Positions 6,805 through 8,891 of a stretch of 8,891 nt of DNA are shown piece after piece. The notes beneath the pieces are model-generated. The model did not search any database. It was not told the origin of the DNA and saw only the letters and a list, made by a program, of their open reading frames with translations. Both the position numbers and the translations under genes were made by a program. The DNA is from Ignavibacteriales bacterium (GTDB lineage Bacteria > Bacteroidota > Ignavibacteria > Ignavibacteriales > Ignavibacteriaceae), in assembly GCA_020061995.1 (NCBI GenBank), contig JAGUXE010000405.1, positions 1 to 8,891 of the forward strand. The letters run 5' to 3'. Every line of letters starts with the position of its first letter. The stretch's first letter is position 1.

Positions 6805-7647
6805 ATGAACAATCATGAGCATGGAAAATATTGGGCTGTTATTTTAGGAGCCTCATCAGGATTTGGTGAAGCCACCGCATTGCGGTTAGCAAAAGACGGC
6901 TACAATATTGTCGGCGTGCACCTTGATCGTCAGGCTACGATGCATAATGTTGATAGAATAAAAAGTGAAATAACTTCTTTAGGTGTTAAAGCAATCTTTT
7001 ATAATGTAAATGCTGCCGATGAGCAAAAACGATTTGAGATATTAAATGAACTTGAAAATCTGCCGGAAGGTAAGCCTAAAGTTAAAGTGTTGATGCATTC
7101 TTTAGCATTCGGAACATTAAAACCTTTCATCCCCCAAAAAGGAGAACAACCAATTAATAAAGCTCAACTGGAAATGACTCTTGATGTAATGGCAAACTCA
7201 TTAGTTTATTGGACTCAAGATTTATTTTTAAGAGAATTCCTTGTTCCAAAGGGGAGAATATTTGCGATGACCAGCTCGGGCGGTAATTCTACAATCCCTT
7301 ATTATGGAGCTGTATCAGCCGCAAAATCAGCACTCGAATCACATTGTCGTCAGTTATCAGCTGAATTAGGTGATATGGAGATTGCCGTTAACCCCATAAT
7401 GGCTGGTGTAACCGATACTCCTGCATTAAGAAAAATTCCCGGAAACCCTGAAATGATAGAAGTTGCAAGAAGAAAAAATCCCCGTAATCGTTTAACGACT
7501 CCTGAGGATGTTGCAAAAGTAATTTCTATTTTATGCCTTGATGGAGGTGAATGGATTTCCGGTGGTGTAATAAATGCAGATGGTGGTGAAGATGTTGTCT
7601 CATATGTTGGGCAGCGTCCTCCTTCAAATGATTCTTTAAATGTATAA
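6805..7647 (+). CDS. SDR-family oxidoreductase, FabL/FabI-like enoyl-[acyl-carrier-protein] reductase
   Basis: A 280-residue cytoplasmic short-chain dehydrogenase/reductase, probably an NAD(P)H-dependent enoyl-ACP reductase of fatty-acid synthesis. The Rossmann start is classical: GASSGFG at 15-21. MHSLAFG at 97-103 resembles the HSIAFA motif of FabI. TSS at 156-158 is followed by IPYYGAVSAAK at 164-174, giving Tyr167-x6-Lys174, the spacing of enoyl reductases rather than the usual Tyr-x3-Lys; Y-x3-K is absent. The segment 204-230 (TPALRKIP, then ARRKNPRNRL) and the final GGVINADGG at 253-261 resemble the C-terminal half of Bacillus FabL. E. coli FabI's second tyrosine (Tyr146) has no counterpart; the aligned position is Ser157. 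The protein is longer than FabL or FabI (about 250-262). Another SDR activity is possible. It starts after a strong SD and lies 27 bp before trxA. Confidence 0.8.
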   Translation: MNNHEHGKYWAVILGASSGFGEATALRLAKDGYNIVGVHLDRQATMHNVDRIKSEITSLGVKAIFYNVNAADEQKRFEILNELENLPEGKPKVKVLMHSLAFGTLKPFIPQKGEQPINKAQLEMTLDVMANSLVYWTQDLFLREFLVPKGRIFAMTSSGGNSTIPYYGAVSAAKSALESHCRQLSAELGDMEIAVNPIMAGVTDTPALRKIPGNPEMIEVARRKNPRNRLTTPEDVAKVISILCLDGGEWISGGVINADGGEDVVSYVGQRPPSNDSLNV

Positions 7648-7674
7648 ATATAAAAAAATAGATAGGTATAGTTG

Positions 7675-7998
7675 ATGAAACCAATTGAATTTACAGACAG
7701 TAATTTTGAAACTGAAGTTTTAAAATCAGAAACTCCGGTTTTAGTTGATTTTTGGGCAGTCTGGTGCGGACCATGCAGAATGATTGCTCCAATTGTTGAA
7801 GAACTTGCAAAAGAATATTCAGGCAAAGTGAAAGTAGGGAAACTTGATGTTGATAATAATCAACAAGCTGCAATTAAGTATGGCGTAAGAAGCATCCCAA
7901 CTCTTCTTATTTTTGAAGGTGGACAAGTTGTTGATACTATTATTGGTGCTATACCAAAATCACAAATTATTCAACGTCTTAAAACAGTTTTGGGATAA
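7675..7998 (+). CDS. trxA: Thioredoxin
   Basis: A 107-residue classical thioredoxin, the cytoplasmic dithiol carrier that reduces protein disulfides and is recharged by thioredoxin reductase. The active site WCGPC is at 30-34, preceded by the buried Asp25 and Trp27 of DFWAVW. The cis-proline loop SIPT is at 73-76 with Pro75. The family fold is complete, ending in the usual amphipathic helix after GAIPKS at 91-96. The length equals the family norm. I chose the ATG at 7675; a TTG directly before it (7672) would add one Met, and AGG at 7664-7666 could serve either, but ATG is the commoner initiator and gives a standard N-terminus. There is no signal peptide. It lies 27 bp after the SDR gene and 13 bp before serA. 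Confidence 0.97.
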   Translation: MKPIEFTDSNFETEVLKSETPVLVDFWAVWCGPCRMIAPIVEELAKEYSGKVKVGKLDVDNNQQAAIKYGVRSIPTLLIFEGGQVVDTIIGAIPKSQIIQRLKTVLG

Positions 7999-8011
7999 GT
8001 GTTACAACTGA

Positions 8012-8891
8012 ATGAAAAAAATTCTTATTACAGATTCAGTCGATAAAAAATGTGTTGATGTATTAACTGCTGCCGGTTTCGAAGTTAATTATAAACCGGG
8101 AATGACACCTGACCAAATTGTTAAGGTAATCGGATTATATCACGGATTGATAGTTCGCAGTGATACAAAGGTGACTGCAGATTTGATTCAAGATATGGAT
8201 CAAATGGAAGTGATTGGTCGTGCGGGAAGTGGTGTAGATAATATTGATACAGACGCAGCAACAAGAAAAGGAATTATAGTCCTTAATACACCGGGCGGAA
8301 ATACAATTTCAACCGCAGAACACACAATGTCGTTATTACTTTCGATGTGCAGAAATATTCCTCAATCTGATGCTTCAATAAAAAACGGAAAATGGGAACG
8401 TAAAAAATTTCAAGGAACTGAATTATTCGGTAAAACTCTTGGAGTTATTGGGCTTGGCAAAATCGGAAGAGAAGTTGCTTTGCGTGCTCAAGGATTCGAA
8501 ATGTCTATTATCGGTTTTGATCCTGTTTTTTCCGAGATAGCCGCCGAGAAGATGAATATCGAATTAGTTACTCTTAATATTCTGTTAGAACGCTCCGATA
8601 TAATTACAGTTCACGTCCCATATAATGAAGATACACATCATCTTATATCTGAAGAGACTTTAGCATTATGCAAAGAGGGAGTTAAAATAATTAATTGTGC
8701 ACGCGGCGGTATTATTGATGAGACTGCAATACTAACAGCACTTGAATCGGGTAAAGTTTCAGCCGCTGCTTTTGATGTTTATGAACAAGAACCACCTGAA
8801 TTTTCAAGTGGATTAATTCAGCATCCGAAAGTAGTAACAACTCCTCACCTTGGTGCATCAACAGAAGAAGCGCAAGAAAAAGTTGCAGTTC
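8012..8891 (+). CDS. serA: D-3-phosphoglycerate dehydrogenase, N-terminal part (3'-truncated by window edge)
   Basis: The frame is open from the ATG at 8012 to the right edge, giving 293 complete residues. SerA oxidises 3-phosphoglycerate to 3-phosphohydroxypyruvate with NAD+, the first step of serine synthesis. The substrate-domain signature VRSDTKVT is at 48-55, then IGRAGSGVDNID at 68-79. The NAD-binding GLGKIG is at 147-152, with Asp170 after the second strand as expected for NAD specificity. The catalytic set is Arg231 (CARGG), Glu260 (YEQEP) and His279 (TPHLGAST). Residues 70-150 look like true phosphoglycerate dehydrogenase rather than a generic 2-hydroxyacid dehydrogenase. Whether the long form with ASB and ACT regulatory domains follows cannot be seen, so serine feedback cannot be judged. 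The ATG is 13 bp after trxA with no clear SD, suggesting coupled expression. Confidence 0.93.
   Translation, partial: MKKILITDSVDKKCVDVLTAAGFEVNYKPGMTPDQIVKVIGLYHGLIVRSDTKVTADLIQDMDQMEVIGRAGSGVDNIDTDAATRKGIIVLNTPGGNTISTAEHTMSLLLSMCRNIPQSDASIKNGKWERKKFQGTELFGKTLGVIGLGKIGREVALRAQGFEMSIIGFDPVFSEIAAEKMNIELVTLNILLERSDIITVHVPYNEDTHHLISEETLALCKEGVKIINCARGGIIDETAILTALESGKVSAAAFDVYEQEPPEFSSGLIQHPKVVTTPHLGASTEEAQEKVAV

Noticed and set aside
7672..7674. TTG as the trxA start
   Set aside because: It directly precedes an ATG that gives the standard thioredoxin N-terminus; TTG is the rarer initiator.
7350..7826. 158-codon minus-strand frame spanning the end of the SDR gene and the start of trxA
   Set aside because: It lies antisense to two clearly functional genes, and its sequence is Ser/Thr/Pro-rich with no recognisable domain. 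It is a shadow of their codon use.
1..8891. Mobile elements, CRISPR arrays, tRNA or rRNA genes, riboswitches, toxin-antitoxin or defence genes
   Set aside because: No long direct or inverted repeats, transposase or integrase motifs, spacer arrays or RNA-gene signatures were seen. Intergenic space totals only a few hundred bases.

Overview
The window reads as ordinary bacterial chromosome: AT-rich (by eye about one third G+C), densely coded, with all eight genes on the + strand. The gene set is housekeeping: NAD synthesis, dUTP removal, the replicative polymerase, an enoyl-reductase-like SDR, thioredoxin and the first enzyme of serine synthesis. I saw no insertion sequence, phage gene, CRISPR array, tRNA or rRNA. 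The protein flavour, low G+C and frequent lack of a Shine-Dalgarno (SD) sequence suggest the Bacteroidota/Chlorobiota/Ignavibacteriota (FCB) group, perhaps an Ignavibacteria-like organism. That is a judgement from sequence style, not a search result.

Left block (1-3122): the 3' part of a hotdog-fold acyl-CoA thioesterase overlaps the start of nadC (quinolinate phosphoribosyltransferase). A 14-helix polysaccharide flippase of the Wzx/MATE-like superfamily follows, then dut (dUTPase). Gaps are 35 bp or less, so the block is probably co-transcribed.

Middle (3123-6804): a 100-bp spacer with a T8 run and a 16-bp near-palindrome precedes dnaE, the 1154-residue DNA polymerase III alpha subunit. Its PHP domain keeps what looks like a complete metal-ligand set. 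A 117-bp spacer after dnaE carries a plausible sigma70-type promoter and a strong SD sequence for the next gene.

Right block (6805-8891): an SDR with FabI/FabL-type enoyl-ACP reductase features, thioredoxin (trxA), and the N-terminal 293 residues of D-3-phosphoglycerate dehydrogenase (serA), which runs off the right edge. Gaps of 27 and 13 bp suggest one operon.

Functionally the window combines dUTP pool cleaning with chromosome replication (dut, dnaE), cofactor and amino-acid synthesis (nadC, serA), thiol redox (trxA), lipid metabolism (thioesterase, SDR) and envelope polysaccharide export (flippase). I found no convincing undescribed system. The points most worth a second look are the intact PHP site of DnaE, the mixed FabI/FabL features of the SDR, and a G7 tract inside the flippase gene.
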